Notes: generated by a model from the sequence alone, not told the origin. Positions 16,932 through 26,577 are shown, counted from the stretch's first letter. The stretch is 36,910 bases of DNA from Verrucomicrobiia bacterium (GCA_035629175.1 DASPIL010000093.1:1-36910); one strand, 5' to 3'. Translations and numbers: made by a program.

Positions 16932-18938
16932 TTACAAACCAAGCAACCGATAAAAGCGGGCATCGCCCGGGACCAACTCCTCCGTGTACGGCGACGTCGG
17001 AGCCGGCGTGATGGCCTCCCACGGACCTTCCACTGAAGGCGCCCACTCGAGTTGTCCGTTACCAGTCCACGTCAAGGTGACTTCGCCGTCCTCGGCAACC
17101 ACCGATTGGAATACCATGGGCGCAGACACCGAGCTCAGTCCGGCAAATGTGCCCGGATCCCTCCGGTATAGCCGCACCGAGTCGTAATTCCACACAGCCG
17201 GCGCGGGAACGGCCGCCAGCAGAGGCCAGTTCAGCTGCGTTTTGATCAACTTGCTCCCGTCCGCATAGAACATCTGGGTGCCGAGCAACGCCTCCTCCGA
17301 AGTCGTGTCGATTGGCCCGGTTCCCGGTGCTGCAAATACTTTGACTGTGATCAACCCTGTGTTGGTGTCAGTGTTGAAGGTCAATCCGACATGCGTCACT
17401 TCTCCGGCCGTGAACGGATTGTCCATGGCGGCCAGGCCGTTTTCCAACCCTTGAGTGCTCGATGCCGTGTAGCTGTCGGGGGTTGTTCCAAACGCGTTGG
17501 CGGTGGGATTCCTCGCTTGAAGCAGGAACTGCAGGAAACCTGCGTTGTTGCCATTCAAGATGATCCGCATGGGTTCGCTGAACCCGAGGTCGAATCGAAA
17601 TCCACTGATGTCGGTCGGGGAAGTCAGAGAGACTGGGCGCACGAAAATATCCATCGCGCCGTTCAGGTTGAGGTTGGTGCGGCCGTTGAAAACCAGCGGA
17701 GCCCCGATCATGGCATTCCACGATTGAGCGACGCTGACTGGAGTGAAGGGATTGACCCAGTTGTAGTTCACGCCTGTCCCGTTAAAGATGACCTCCTGAT
17801 ATTTTCCGCTCCCGGGAGCAAAAGGGTTCGCGTCCGAAAGGTAGTTGGTGCCATTCACCGTGTTGGCTCCCAGCGTCGCGCCGCCACCCAGGGTAACCAC
17901 ATTGTTCGTGCCGCCCGTTCCGTTGCCCGGCCCATTGTAATCGGCCTGAAAAATCAAGGCCGAAGGCGGCGGGGTTCCTTCCAAGGCCGTGAATGTCTCC
18001 GGGACGCTGTCGTAGATCCGGGAGGTTTCGTAATCGATGTCAAACGGACCTGCCGGGCCATGGCCCATGCCGTAGTTCCAAGGGACATTTACGAACGCAT
18101 TGCTGATCACCGCGGCGTTCAGCCGGAAGGATGCCCACGATACGGGCAATTGCCCGGGGTTGATCTCGTCGGTGCCGGCGATGACAAACAGTTTTGCAGT
18201 GGTGAGTCCTGTTGGGTCAGTGGTCAGCGTGAACGCCACATGATAAGGGACGCCGGCAACGATGGAACCGCCTCCGAGTGTGACGCGTCTCAAGCTGTCG
18301 GACGAAGCGCCCGGTCCGCCGACAAAATCCGAAATGGCTGCCGGGCTGAAGTCGTCGTACTTGAGTGCGATCATTTCCATGATGATCTGCTTCTTGTTGT
18401 CGCCTCCCAGCCAAACGCGTAAACCGTCGCCCCCGCCTCCGCCCCAGACCACGCCGTCCATCGGACGAAAAGCGGAGGAGATCGTCGTTGCATCCACCGC
18501 GCTGTTGATCCGGAAGAATGCGTCAAAGGCGGCGTGCAAGGCGGTGTTGGTGGTTTCCCCCTGGCCCGGAATGTCCGCGCCCTGCCACGCAAGCCAGGAA
18601 TTGGCATCCGAGGCAAATGTGAATTGTGCCGGGATATAAACTGTTCCCTCGCTGTTCAGCCTTTTCACATTCAAGTAACTGCCGCTGCTTGGAGTGAACG
18701 GATGACTGTTTGAGATGCCGCCCACAACAGTGGTGCCGTCGGCGATGATTGCGCCCGTGCCACCGATCGTCACCATGTCGGTGGGTCCGCCCGTGCCACC
18801 GTCGGGCCCGTTAAAATCCGACTGGAAGATGACGGCGGCGTTCAGGCTGGTGGCGGTCAACAGGAGTCCAACTATGGTGGCCAGCGACTGGCCAACCTTC
18901 AGGGGCGGAGAATGCAGGGTCGGAATTTTCATTGGCAT
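16932..18938 (-). CDS. Secreted protein with two B domains
   Basis: 668 aa; ATG codons at positions 1 and 3 both work. The signal peptide is about 1-34 (SLATIVGLLLTATSLNAA). Two B domains follow: B1 about 35-322 and B2 about 329-600. Each starts with IFQ(S/A)D(F/Y)NGP and contains N.NGAMDIFVRP-like, VTHVGLTFNTD, ITVKVF and YDSVRLY-like segments. B2 aligns better with the N-terminal domain of the lyase-like protein at 12738-15797. The C-terminal tail (about 603-668; TWTGNGQLEWAPSVEGPWE, DARFYRL) is the same module that ends that protein. No catalytic motif is apparent, so a carbohydrate-binding or surface role is likely. The gene has its own copy of the 18-bp motif 62 bp upstream of the start. 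Confidence 0.88.
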   Translation of the reverse strand: MPMKIPTLHSPPLKVGQSLATIVGLLLTATSLNAAVIFQSDFNGPDGGTGGPTDMVTIGGTGAIIADGTTVVGGISNSHPFTPSSGSYLNVKRLNSEGTVYIPAQFTFASDANSWLAWQGADIPGQGETTNTALHAAFDAFFRINSAVDATTISSAFRPMDGVVWGGGGGDGLRVWLGGDNKKQIIMEMIALKYDDFSPAAISDFVGGPGASSDSLRRVTLGGGSIVAGVPYHVAFTLTTDPTGLTTAKLFVIAGTDEINPGQLPVSWASFRLNAAVISNAFVNVPWNYGMGHGPAGPFDIDYETSRIYDSVPETFTALEGTPPPSALIFQADYNGPGNGTGGTNNVVTLGGGATLGANTVNGTNYLSDANPFAPGSGKYQEVIFNGTGVNYNWVNPFTPVSVAQSWNAMIGAPLVFNGRTNLNLNGAMDIFVRPVSLTSPTDISGFRFDLGFSEPMRIILNGNNAGFLQFLLQARNPTANAFGTTPDSYTASSTQGLENGLAAMDNPFTAGEVTHVGLTFNTDTNTGLITVKVFAAPGTGPIDTTSEEALLGTQMFYADGSKLIKTQLNWPLLAAVPAPAVWNYDSVRLYRRDPGTFAGLSSVSAPMVFQSVVAEDGEVTLTWTGNGQLEWAPSVEGPWEAITPAPTSPYTEELVPGDARFYRLLGL

Positions 18939-19000
18939 TTTGGTTCGGGTTGGGGTTGGAAAACGGTGAACACTTTGCCCGCGGCGACCGCGTTTGTATT

Positions 19001-19018
19001 GTCCACTAAATAGGAGAC
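19001..19018 (-). promoter_or_regulatory. 18-bp conserved upstream motif, copy 2
   Basis: On the minus strand this reads GTCTCCTATTTAGTGGAC, 62 bp upstream of the start at 18938. With one flanking base on each side it is TGTC..GACA, an imperfect palindrome. It separates the 668-aa gene from the upstream glycoside hydrolase (stop at 19064), which suggests a separate transcription start here. Confidence 0.65.
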
Positions 19019-19063
19019 AGTGCCCTCACGCTCCGTTCGCATCCTTTCAAACGCGGCGCCAGC

Positions 19064-20533
19064 CTACCGCCGCGCCAGCTTCAGCGCGGCATCCTCGCGG
19101 TACACGGGCGATTGAAGGACAAGCCGCCCACCGCGGTGGCGATGCGTCTCGCGCCGGTCGATCTTCCCAGTCAGCGGGTTGATCCATTCGCTGCGATACC
19201 TCCCTGCGGGAAGGTTAACCGCAATGGTGGCCTCATGGTCCTGCGGCTTCGCTGCTTCACGCGGTTTCTTCGGGCCGATGTAAATCGCATACGCCTTTCC
19301 CGTCTCCGCCAGCACGTGCGTGGTGTGATTGGTGTTCAGGCACACCACTTCGATCCCGTCCCATGGTTTCATTTTCACGAAGTCAAAGCCGTGGATGAAG
19401 TCCTTCAGGGTCTTGATTTGCCGCCTAAACCCCGTATTTCCGCCGCCGGGCTGGGTCCTGGGATAAACGAACGTCCCGCTTTCATGCCCAACGGCGAATG
19501 AGTAATCCAGGTTGTTATACAGCGCACCGCCCGCGAGGATGAACGCCCACGCCTCGACGCGATAGGGACGATCGTTCGTTCCGGCAAATCCGGTTTCATT
19601 ATCGCCGATGACTTTGTCCAGGTGATAATTCAAGCCCACGGCTTCGGGAGGATGCGCGTAGTGGAAATTGAACACGGAGACAGCCGGGTGCGGCGTTTCA
19701 ATTCTGGCTGCGCCATTCGCAATATTCTGGGTGATGAGATGTTTGTTCCGGAAGTCCTTCTCGGCATCCGTGATCACGTCGGCAATCCGGTGCTGCCATT
19801 CCATCGTCACCCCGGCGAAATACGGTTCGTTGCAGATTTCATACATCACGTTGTCGAACTCTTTGAGCTCGGCCACCACCTTGCGGACGAGTGCCTCGTG
19901 AACCGCGAGCAGCCCGCCATGTTTGTCCAGCGTGTAAACGTTCGTGTGCGTGACTGCGCCGATGCCATTGATGTTGTTGCTGATGTTCTGCGGGCTGAGT
20001 TCCCACTGCATCTCTTTGTAAAACGGGCAGAAGAATACGTATTCCACGACGATCCCGCGCCGACCGGCGTGGGCCATAAACGCCTTGAGCCGTTTGAAGT
20101 AGTTGGCGTCCCATTCTGTGAGATCGAACTTGTTCCCGCCTTTTGCATAACCTGGAACATTGGAGCGTGCCCACGGAGAGATAAAGCGGCCCGCCTCCGG
20201 CGCCAAGGTGTTGCGGGCGATGTTGAACGCTCCCTGCGGCTCAACGTATGCGCCCGAAAAAAGGCGCGTATTATTTAACCCGTCCTTCGCCAGCGCATCG
20301 AGGTACTTGCGATAATCAAAATCCAGGTTGATCACCGCGCCATAGTGCTCCGCAGACGTGACCAGCACGGTCGGTTTGCCGCGAAACTCAAAATAGTGCG
20401 GATTTTCCGGGTGCAACGCGATCGGCTTTCGGACTGCTCCCAAAACGCCGGGAGTGATTGCCAGCAGCACGCCGAGCATCAATGCCAGCCGAACCCCTGG
20501 CCGCCATTGGAATAGGGAGAATTTCTTTTTCAT
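19064..20533 (-). CDS. Secreted glycoside hydrolase-like protein, clan GH-A type
   Basis: 489 aa from the ATG at 20533, which overlaps the stop of the GH29 gene by one base (TGATG); this coupling and the signal peptide (about 8-33) decide the start over a longer reading. The fold looks like a (beta/alpha)8 barrel. E236 in YEICNEPYF fits the acid/base of the NEP motif of clan GH-A, and E313 in GDNETGF at a later strand fits the nucleophile. The N-terminal segment (NPHYFEFRGKPTVLVTSAEHYG) is typical of the start of such barrels. The C-terminal part (about 400-489) looks like a small beta domain. I cannot assign a GH family or substrate. Translational coupling to the fucosidase suggests the two act on the same glycan outside the cytoplasm. 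Confidence 0.85.
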   Translation of the reverse strand: MKKKFSLFQWRPGVRLALMLGVLLAITPGVLGAVRKPIALHPENPHYFEFRGKPTVLVTSAEHYGAVINLDFDYRKYLDALAKDGLNNTRLFSGAYVEPQGAFNIARNTLAPEAGRFISPWARSNVPGYAKGGNKFDLTEWDANYFKRLKAFMAHAGRRGIVVEYVFFCPFYKEMQWELSPQNISNNINGIGAVTHTNVYTLDKHGGLLAVHEALVRKVVAELKEFDNVMYEICNEPYFAGVTMEWQHRIADVITDAEKDFRNKHLITQNIANGAARIETPHPAVSVFNFHYAHPPEAVGLNYHLDKVIGDNETGFAGTNDRPYRVEAWAFILAGGALYNNLDYSFAVGHESGTFVYPRTQPGGGNTGFRRQIKTLKDFIHGFDFVKMKPWDGIEVVCLNTNHTTHVLAETGKAYAIYIGPKKPREAAKPQDHEATIAVNLPAGRYRSEWINPLTGKIDRRETHRHRGGRLVLQSPVYREDAALKLARR

Positions 20534-22290
20534 CACTGTGCGGGAATGAGGGTTATCCGCCTCAGTTCGAATCCTTTCCACTCCGATTTGTCTGGCTTGA
20601 GTTCCAGTGTGTAGTCGCCCGGGCGCGCAATCGAAATGGACCCTAGGTCAATGGTGCGCGCCGCCTTGGAACTTTCCTCTGGAACCGTCGCCACGGCATG
20701 GCTCGTATCCAGCAGCAACACCAGCTTTCCGGAACCGGATCCGATGATATCGGCCTGAATGTTGAAGGTCCCCGCCTGAGTTGCGCGGAATTCCCAAGTC
20801 ACCCGCGACTGAGGATTATCCCAGTGTGTGATCTTCGCATCGGCGCCCGAACCTTCCACCTTCGCATTCGCGTGCATGCTGTTATGCAGATCGGAAATAT
20901 CCGCGCCCAGCACAATGCGGCCGTCCGCCGCTGGAGCGGGAAGAATCCGCTCGATTTCGAGAGGCCCGGCAAAATTCACTTCAATTACGCTGGCAACGGC
21001 GTCAGGGGCTGTGGTTGGCAGGGACAAAACCACGCTGTCGCCTTCAACACTCGCTTTGATTTTTTGACGCGTGGCGAGAACGCGGGCCTGAGTCACTTTG
21101 CTCTTCAGGCCGGGAACGACGAGACGCCCATCGTTTGGCCAATGAAACACATGCAGGTAGAGCGTGCCGCCTTTGCTGGTGACCTTCTTGGTGCAACGCC
21201 CCCAGCTTAATTTGGCGAATGGATTGGCAGTCGTGCCATGGATGCTCGATCCGTTGACCTTCATCCACGCGCCGATCTCCTTGAGGCGCTGAATGCTTGG
21301 CGCGGGAATCTGGCCATCAGCCGTCGGGCCAACGTTGAGGAGGTAATTGCCGCCTTTGCTGACGATGTCCACGAGGTTGCGGAGCAGCGTCTCGGTGGAT
21401 TTCCAGTTGTGATCGTAACTCTTGTAACCCCAGGTGTCGTTCATCGTCATGCAGGTTTCCCAATCACGATCCTTGAAGCCCGTGGCAGGAACGTGCTGCT
21501 CGGGAGTTTCCGTGTCGCCGCGATATCCGCCGCCGAGGCGGTTGTTCGTGATCAACCCCGGCCGCAGCGCGGTGAGTTCGTGAAGCCGCTTTGCCCGATT
21601 GGTCGTCATCCAGTCCGGAGTGTCCCACCACAGAATGTCCGGCTTGATTCGCGTCAGGATCTCGCGCGTTTGCGGCACGGCGATCTTCTCCAGGTATTCG
21701 TCAAAATTTCCCTTGTGCGCCTCATCCCAGCCTCCGCCTTCCCGGTGGCCGGATTTTGCGCCGCCGGGATGCGTCCAATCCTGAGCTTGGGAATAATACG
21801 TGCCGAACTTCAATCCCTGGCGGCGGGCCGCAGCTGCGAGCGGCCCGAGCAAATCCTTGCCGTACGGCGTGGCGTCGGCGATATCCCAGTCCGTCACGTC
21901 CGAAGGGAAAAGCGCGAACCCATCATGATGTTTCGCCGTGATGACGATGTATTTCATGCCGGCCTCCCTCGCCAGTTTGGCCCATGCCCTGGGATTATAT
22001 TTCACCGGATTGAACTGCGTGGCATACGCGCGGTATTCAGCGACGGGAATTCTGCCGCGAAGCATGATCCATTCGCCAATGCCTGCGACGGGCTTATCCT
22101 GATAGGTTCCCGCCGGAACCGCATAGACGCCCCAATGAATGAACAGGCCAAACTTCGCCTCGCGCCACCATTCCATCCGCGCGTCGTTCTGTTCACGCAT
22201 GTCCGCGCCGTGTGCAATGGCCGTCGCAGCGAGTCCCCACAGGATGAAATATCGGAACGGGGCCTGAAGATAAGAGAATAATGGGTTCAT
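20533..22290 (-). CDS. GH29 alpha-L-fucosidase, exported
   Basis: 585 aa from the ATG at 22290, which gives a signal peptide (about 1-29, FILWGLAATAIAHGA); the open frame reaches 22443 but the extra N-terminus is not signal-like. The GH29 barrel is recognisable: WWREAKFGLFIHWGVYA, ITAKHHDGFALF (H121, H122), YYS, then D223 in ILWWDTP, the expected nucleophile, and later MNDTWGY and GGNYLLNVGP. Family members release alpha-L-fucose with retention of configuration. Acid/base residues vary in this family and I do not name one. After the barrel (about residue 350) come a beta-sandwich and a C-terminal jelly-roll-like module that may bind carbohydrate. It lies downstream of a Gfo/Idh/MocA gene and upstream of the GH-A-like gene with an overlapping start. 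Confidence 0.95.
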   Translation of the reverse strand: MNPLFSYLQAPFRYFILWGLAATAIAHGADMREQNDARMEWWREAKFGLFIHWGVYAVPAGTYQDKPVAGIGEWIMLRGRIPVAEYRAYATQFNPVKYNPRAWAKLAREAGMKYIVITAKHHDGFALFPSDVTDWDIADATPYGKDLLGPLAAAARRQGLKFGTYYSQAQDWTHPGGAKSGHREGGGWDEAHKGNFDEYLEKIAVPQTREILTRIKPDILWWDTPDWMTTNRAKRLHELTALRPGLITNNRLGGGYRGDTETPEQHVPATGFKDRDWETCMTMNDTWGYKSYDHNWKSTETLLRNLVDIVSKGGNYLLNVGPTADGQIPAPSIQRLKEIGAWMKVNGSSIHGTTANPFAKLSWGRCTKKVTSKGGTLYLHVFHWPNDGRLVVPGLKSKVTQARVLATRQKIKASVEGDSVVLSLPTTAPDAVASVIEVNFAGPLEIERILPAPAADGRIVLGADISDLHNSMHANAKVEGSGADAKITHWDNPQSRVTWEFRATQAGTFNIQADIIGSGSGKLVLLLDTSHAVATVPEESSKAARTIDLGSISIARPGDYTLELKPDKSEWKGFELRRITLIPAQ

Positions 22291-22403
22291 GTTTACAGCT
22301 GGTTGGATTGAGAAGAGATTCGCGAGCTTTGTCATTGGAATTGGCGCGCGGAAGTTTGCGACGTCTGCTAGCTCGCTGTCGTGTCGCCTGAATTCATCCA
22401 TGC

Positions 22404-23756
22404 TCAGACCTTCCACGGACCACGATATTCGCGCGTCAACCACTTGAGGTCACCCCCGCCCGTGGCGAATGATAACTGTTCGGGATTCCAGCCAATCTCC
22501 TGATGGTGCCGATAGGCCAGGTTCAACAGGTGGCAACAAATTGCCGAACGCCCGCGGACTTGCGCGTTGGTGATGGGTTGTTGTCGCGACTTCACGCAGT
22601 TCAGGAAATCGCCCACATGGCTCTTGCTCACGTACAGGTTCACTTTCGAATCCTTGAGGAATTCCTGCGCGATTTTAACCTGCTGCGCCACACTGGTTTC
22701 CTCGTCAGGTTCTCCCCTGCACGAAGCGATTACTTTTCCTTCGCGCTCGAATATGAACTTTCCGCGGTTCACTCGCACCCGGCCTTCGCTGCCGGAAAAA
22801 TCCACTCCGAAACCGTTCACGTGTTTCACCGAAATCCCTCCGGCATAAACCAGCTGCGCGCCTTCCTTGTCGCCCCTGCTCTTTGGCGGCAGAACCCGCA
22901 CCGGCCCGCTTGCATCCATGCCCAGGCCCCATTGCGCGATATCGAGATGATGCGCGCCCCAATCTGCGACGATGCCGCCGCCAAACTCGGAATACAGACG
23001 CCAGCGAGGATAATGCTTATGCACTCCTCTGGGGCTCAGGATCGAGTTATAGGGCCGCATCGGAGCGGGCCCCACCCATCGATCCCAATCCAGCCCCGGC
23101 TCGATCGGTTCCTCTGGCAGATCGCAGGGAATGGGCGGCGGGCCGAAACTGCATTCCACGCTTTTCACGGTTCCGATCGCACCATTGCGAACCAGTTCGC
23201 ACGCGACCCGAAATTCGCTGCTGGAGCGCTGCATGGAACCGGTCTGGAGCACGCGGCCGTTCCCGGTGACGGCTTTCATCACCTCAACGGCTTCGTGGAT
23301 GTTGTGCGTGAGCGGTTTCTCGCAATACACGTCCTTGCCGGCACGCAAGGCAGCGAGCGTGATAATGGCATGCCAATGATCCGGAGTGGCAATACAGACG
23401 GCGTCGATGTCCTTGCGTGCGATGATTTCCTCGAAGTCCTTGTAAGCGGCACAACTCGCCGGCTGCATCGTCGCGCCTGCCCGTCCAGCATAGAATTCAT
23501 CCACCCGCTGCCGGGCTTCCTCACGGCGGTTGGCATCCACATCGCACACCGCAACGACCTGGGTGTCATGCCTGAGAAACGAATTGAGCAGTGACCGCGC
23601 ATGCGTTCCCATGCCAATGAATCCGATGGTCAATCGGGAGTTGGGTGGGGTTTCCGCAGCCCAAATGTTCGAAGACATCAGCCTGGGAAACACGAAAGCG
23701 CCCGCGCCTCCCATGACGGCGTGTCGAATGAAGCTGCGCCGGGTCCGATTTTTCAT
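22404..23756 (-). CDS. Tat-exported Gfo/Idh/MocA family oxidoreductase
   Basis: 450 aa. The N-terminus RTRRSFIRH followed by a hydrophobic stretch (about 12-34) is a twin-arginine signal, so the folded, cofactor-loaded protein is probably exported. A Rossmann fold follows (GFIGMG at 45-50, VVAVCDVD), then ATPDHWH and the family motif CEKPL (EKP 147-149). The C-terminal alpha/beta substrate domain contains GGGIVADWGAHHLDIAQWGLG. Family members oxidise or epimerise sugars and related polyols with NAD(P); some exported members act as glycoside hydrolases by an NAD-dependent redox mechanism. It starts 21 bp after the beta-helix gene, so it belongs to the same operon as the fucosidase. The substrate is unknown. 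Confidence 0.94.
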   Translation of the reverse strand: MKNRTRRSFIRHAVMGGAGAFVFPRLMSSNIWAAETPPNSRLTIGFIGMGTHARSLLNSFLRHDTQVVAVCDVDANRREEARQRVDEFYAGRAGATMQPASCAAYKDFEEIIARKDIDAVCIATPDHWHAIITLAALRAGKDVYCEKPLTHNIHEAVEVMKAVTGNGRVLQTGSMQRSSSEFRVACELVRNGAIGTVKSVECSFGPPPIPCDLPEEPIEPGLDWDRWVGPAPMRPYNSILSPRGVHKHYPRWRLYSEFGGGIVADWGAHHLDIAQWGLGMDASGPVRVLPPKSRGDKEGAQLVYAGGISVKHVNGFGVDFSGSEGRVRVNRGKFIFEREGKVIASCRGEPDEETSVAQQVKIAQEFLKDSKVNLYVSKSHVGDFLNCVKSRQQPITNAQVRGRSAICCHLLNLAYRHHQEIGWNPEQLSFATGGGDLKWLTREYRGPWKV

Positions 23757-23777
23757 AGACAGGATAGTAGTTGCATT

Positions 23778-26507
23778 TTAGTCGGCCATGGAATGGCTCC
23801 GAAGCATTGAGCATTGAACCGCACCTGGATTCTCCATCTTGATATTATCCAGGTGAAACATCGTGCGTTGCGTGGCAGTGGAAATAAAACCCACCCAGCC
23901 AACACCAGCCCAACGCGAATCGCAGGTTAACCCTTTGAACTCACGCGGCGCCGCGCCTGGCAGCGTGGCGATCAAATCCCACCGAGGCTCGGGCTCGCCA
24001 AGGGTGGCGCGCATTTCGACTTGAAACCACGTGTCGGCGGGAACGCTCAACAACTGGCGCCCCCGAACCCAGACTCCCCCGCCACGGAAATCCACGCTGG
24101 GCCCCACGATGCCACGGCTCCCATAACGCCATTCGCATTTGGCTTGAGCATCGGTCTCGAGGCGGATCGCGAATTTCAGTTTTGCCACACCAGAGGAGTA
24201 ATGCGGATTCCAATTCAGGAATGGATAGAAATCGCGATCCAGGCCCGGTGCGTCTTCGAATCGAAGGCAATGGTTCCCTGGGTCGGCGGGATCATTCGTG
24301 ATGACGATCAAGTCCGAACGTTTCCCCTGGTTGAGGCTGGCCACATTCAGCAATGGCGATGCCGTGCGATCTTCAAAGTCGTCGTGAAGTTGAACAGGGT
24401 CCGGTGTGGGCGTCACAAATGCCGGGGGCCACGTTCGGTCCGCTGCCAGATTCTTCCACGCAGTAGAACCATAAACGCCCGCGCGTCGCGGATCGAACGG
24501 TTGAAACCCGATCCGCGAAGCGGGTGAATCCGCCCGCAACCGGAAATCGCGGCGCGCTGCGTCCACGAAGAGCGGATCGGTTATGATCGAACCGGCGTCG
24601 TTTCCCTGCTCCCGCCATTGGTCCCATGTCTTGCCATCGAAATCAATTTTCTGCCCTGCCGGCCTCCAATAAAGATTCGTGCGCGACTGCACTTTGGCAC
24701 CCTTCCAACCGCCATACGCCAGTAATTCCCCCTGATCCCAGTAAACCACGTTCCGCTCGAACGTGAACGACAGATGCGGTTCAGCGCGGGTGACGGCCAT
24801 CTGCGTTTCCCGGCTGAATGCCAGGATGTTGTTCCGAAAGACATTTTCGCGCCCGTAATGCTGGTGCATGCCGCCATCCAGGACGTCGTAAACCAGATTG
24901 TTTTCGAAGAGGATGTGCGAACTTCCCTCATCGCAATACAGTCCCCAACCGCCGTAGCTGCCCGCGTAGACGTCATGAATCACGTTGTTCCTCACCACCG
25001 TTCCCTCTGATTTGCCCAACGTATAAACGCCCGCCATGTCGCTTAATATTCCGTAACCAATGTGATGCAGATGATTGAACTCAATCAGGTTTCGCTTCGC
25101 TCCATTTTCTCCATATCCCCAGCGCCAGCCCGCCGAGATCGCGGTGTAGAAGAAATCCCCGACGTCGCAATGGCGGATCACATTGTCCGCGCTGTGGCCG
25201 ATCCAGATCCCCACGGCATCGGGCCGGATTCGCCCTCCGCTCTGAATGATGCAATTGTCAACCGTGATGCCGCTTGTCCGGACGTCGCTCGGAACAATCC
25301 CGGTCTCGCCGATGCGCACTCCGCTAACGCCGACGTCAAACACGCGGGAATGTTCGACGGCGCAATCCTGGGTGTTTCGACGGAACCAGATGGCCGTGCC
25401 GCCGATGTGCTCAACGGCGCAATGGGTGAATTGAATCCCGCGGGCATGGTCCAGCGCAATGGCCGCCGCCGTCACATTCATCGCAGCCTGGTTCGGAGCA
25501 TACCCCTCCGGAGGAATTCGCAATTCCGCGTGACGGAACTTCAAACCTTCGAAACGAAGATGCTGCACCTGCATTTCGGGCGCTCCCTGGATCGACACCA
25601 GGTGCTCCAGCATCGGCGCGATCACTTCCGCGTTGCTCAGATCCTCGCCGGGTCGCGGCTGGTAATATAGCCAGCCTTCGCGATCCAGAAACCATTCACC
25701 GGGCGAATCCAGCGCTCCCAGAAAGTTTTCCAGCAGATACAGGCCCCCGCGCTGCATCTGGTTCCACCATTTCATGACTGCCCCATCGGAAACTAATCGT
25801 CCATCGGCAGGAGCAGCTTCTCGAAGCCGCTCGCGGGTTGTGTCCCATTTGTGAAAAACGAGGATCTGCACATCCTGCAATTCTTCCGCTGGCAAGCCCC
25901 GCAGTGCTGCAGCATCTTCCGGTTTCACAGTGAATGTATGTCGATAAGGCCGCCTGCGATCGCCAGATGGCTCTTCCGCGACCCCCTTCAAAATCGAGAA
26001 ATCCCAGGCATTCGGCGTTCGCGCACGCGTGGCTCGCGCTCCATTCACCCAAAGCTGCTCAAAACGCCATTCGCCCGCGGCCTGATCCCCTGTTCGTTGG
26101 ATGCGCGTCTTCCATATCCCCGGTCTTTGGGAATCCGCCTGCCAGCCAGTGACGCGCCGGCCGCCGCTTATGATCACTTCGGCGCCTGGCTGGGCGCGGT
26201 AAACCGTCGGTTGCTCTGCCGAGATTCCGGAATCCAAGGGTGTGAATTCCAGGGACCTTTGCATCTCATACACTCCCGGGCCAAACGTAACGATCACGCT
26301 GGATCCGGGCGACGTGGATCGTGCAAAGCGAGCGGCCATTTGCGCGCGTTCGACCGAAGCGAACGGCCGGGCCTGCGTTCCGGGATTTGAATCATCGCCC
26401 GCAGGACTGACGAACAGTTCAGCTGCCAGCGCGGGAGGGTTCAAAGCTATCGCCGCAAGAGTGAGGACGGACAACAAGCGGCAGGCAAAGGTGATGATCA
26501 ATGGCAT
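23778..26507 (-). CDS. Secreted right-handed beta-helix protein, GH141-like
   Basis: 909 aa with a signal peptide (about 1-29, LLSVLTLAAIALNPPALAA). The mature protein opens with LFVSPAGDDSNPGT..RPFASVERAQ and VIVTFGPGVYEMQRSLEF, the usual entry into parallel beta-helix carbohydrate enzymes, followed by IISGGRRVTGWQ. Repeating segments such as NVIRHCDVGDFFYTAIS, NLIEFNHLHHIGYGI and NNVIHDVYAG are turns of the helix (to about 690). The C-terminal part (about 700-905) looks like a concanavalin A-like beta-sandwich. The layout recalls GH141, which includes an alpha-L-fucosidase, and the GH29 gene nearby fits that, but related helices occur in other families and I see no certain catalytic residues. 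It is the first gene of a four-gene operon and has the 18-bp motif upstream. Confidence 0.88.
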   Translation of the reverse strand: MPLIITFACRLLSVLTLAAIALNPPALAAELFVSPAGDDSNPGTQARPFASVERAQMAARFARSTSPGSSVIVTFGPGVYEMQRSLEFTPLDSGISAEQPTVYRAQPGAEVIISGGRRVTGWQADSQRPGIWKTRIQRTGDQAAGEWRFEQLWVNGARATRARTPNAWDFSILKGVAEEPSGDRRRPYRHTFTVKPEDAAALRGLPAEELQDVQILVFHKWDTTRERLREAAPADGRLVSDGAVMKWWNQMQRGGLYLLENFLGALDSPGEWFLDREGWLYYQPRPGEDLSNAEVIAPMLEHLVSIQGAPEMQVQHLRFEGLKFRHAELRIPPEGYAPNQAAMNVTAAAIALDHARGIQFTHCAVEHIGGTAIWFRRNTQDCAVEHSRVFDVGVSGVRIGETGIVPSDVRTSGITVDNCIIQSGGRIRPDAVGIWIGHSADNVIRHCDVGDFFYTAISAGWRWGYGENGAKRNLIEFNHLHHIGYGILSDMAGVYTLGKSEGTVVRNNVIHDVYAGSYGGWGLYCDEGSSHILFENNLVYDVLDGGMHQHYGRENVFRNNILAFSRETQMAVTRAEPHLSFTFERNVVYWDQGELLAYGGWKGAKVQSRTNLYWRPAGQKIDFDGKTWDQWREQGNDAGSIITDPLFVDAARRDFRLRADSPASRIGFQPFDPRRAGVYGSTAWKNLAADRTWPPAFVTPTPDPVQLHDDFEDRTASPLLNVASLNQGKRSDLIVITNDPADPGNHCLRFEDAPGLDRDFYPFLNWNPHYSSGVAKLKFAIRLETDAQAKCEWRYGSRGIVGPSVDFRGGGVWVRGRQLLSVPADTWFQVEMRATLGEPEPRWDLIATLPGAAPREFKGLTCDSRWAGVGWVGFISTATQRTMFHLDNIKMENPGAVQCSMLRSHSMAD

Positions 26508-26559
26508 TTAGGTGGTGACGTTTTCGGGTTCAGAATAGCAGACCCGGGAACGCTGTCCT

Positions 26560-26577
26560 GTCGACTAAACAGGAGAC
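26560..26577 (-). promoter_or_regulatory. 18-bp conserved upstream motif, copy 3
   Basis: On the minus strand this reads GTCTCCTGTTTAGTCGAC, 52 bp upstream of the beta-helix start at 26507. It differs from copy 2 at two positions. It lies in the 115-bp gap after the RR2 gene, which suggests that the carbohydrate operon is transcribed independently of the regulators. A TATTCT sequence about 25 bp further downstream could be a -10 element, but it is not conserved in the other copies. Confidence 0.65.

Noticed and set aside
17391-18422. 343-aa plus-strand frame opposite the 668-aa secreted protein
   Set aside because: It lies opposite a gene supported by a signal peptide and repeated domains, and has no features of its own.
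21238-22281. 347-aa plus-strand frame opposite GH29
   Set aside because: Opposite a clear GH29 gene; no motif.
22503-23594. 363-aa plus-strand frame opposite the oxidoreductase
   Set aside because: Opposite a clear Gfo/Idh/MocA gene; no motif.
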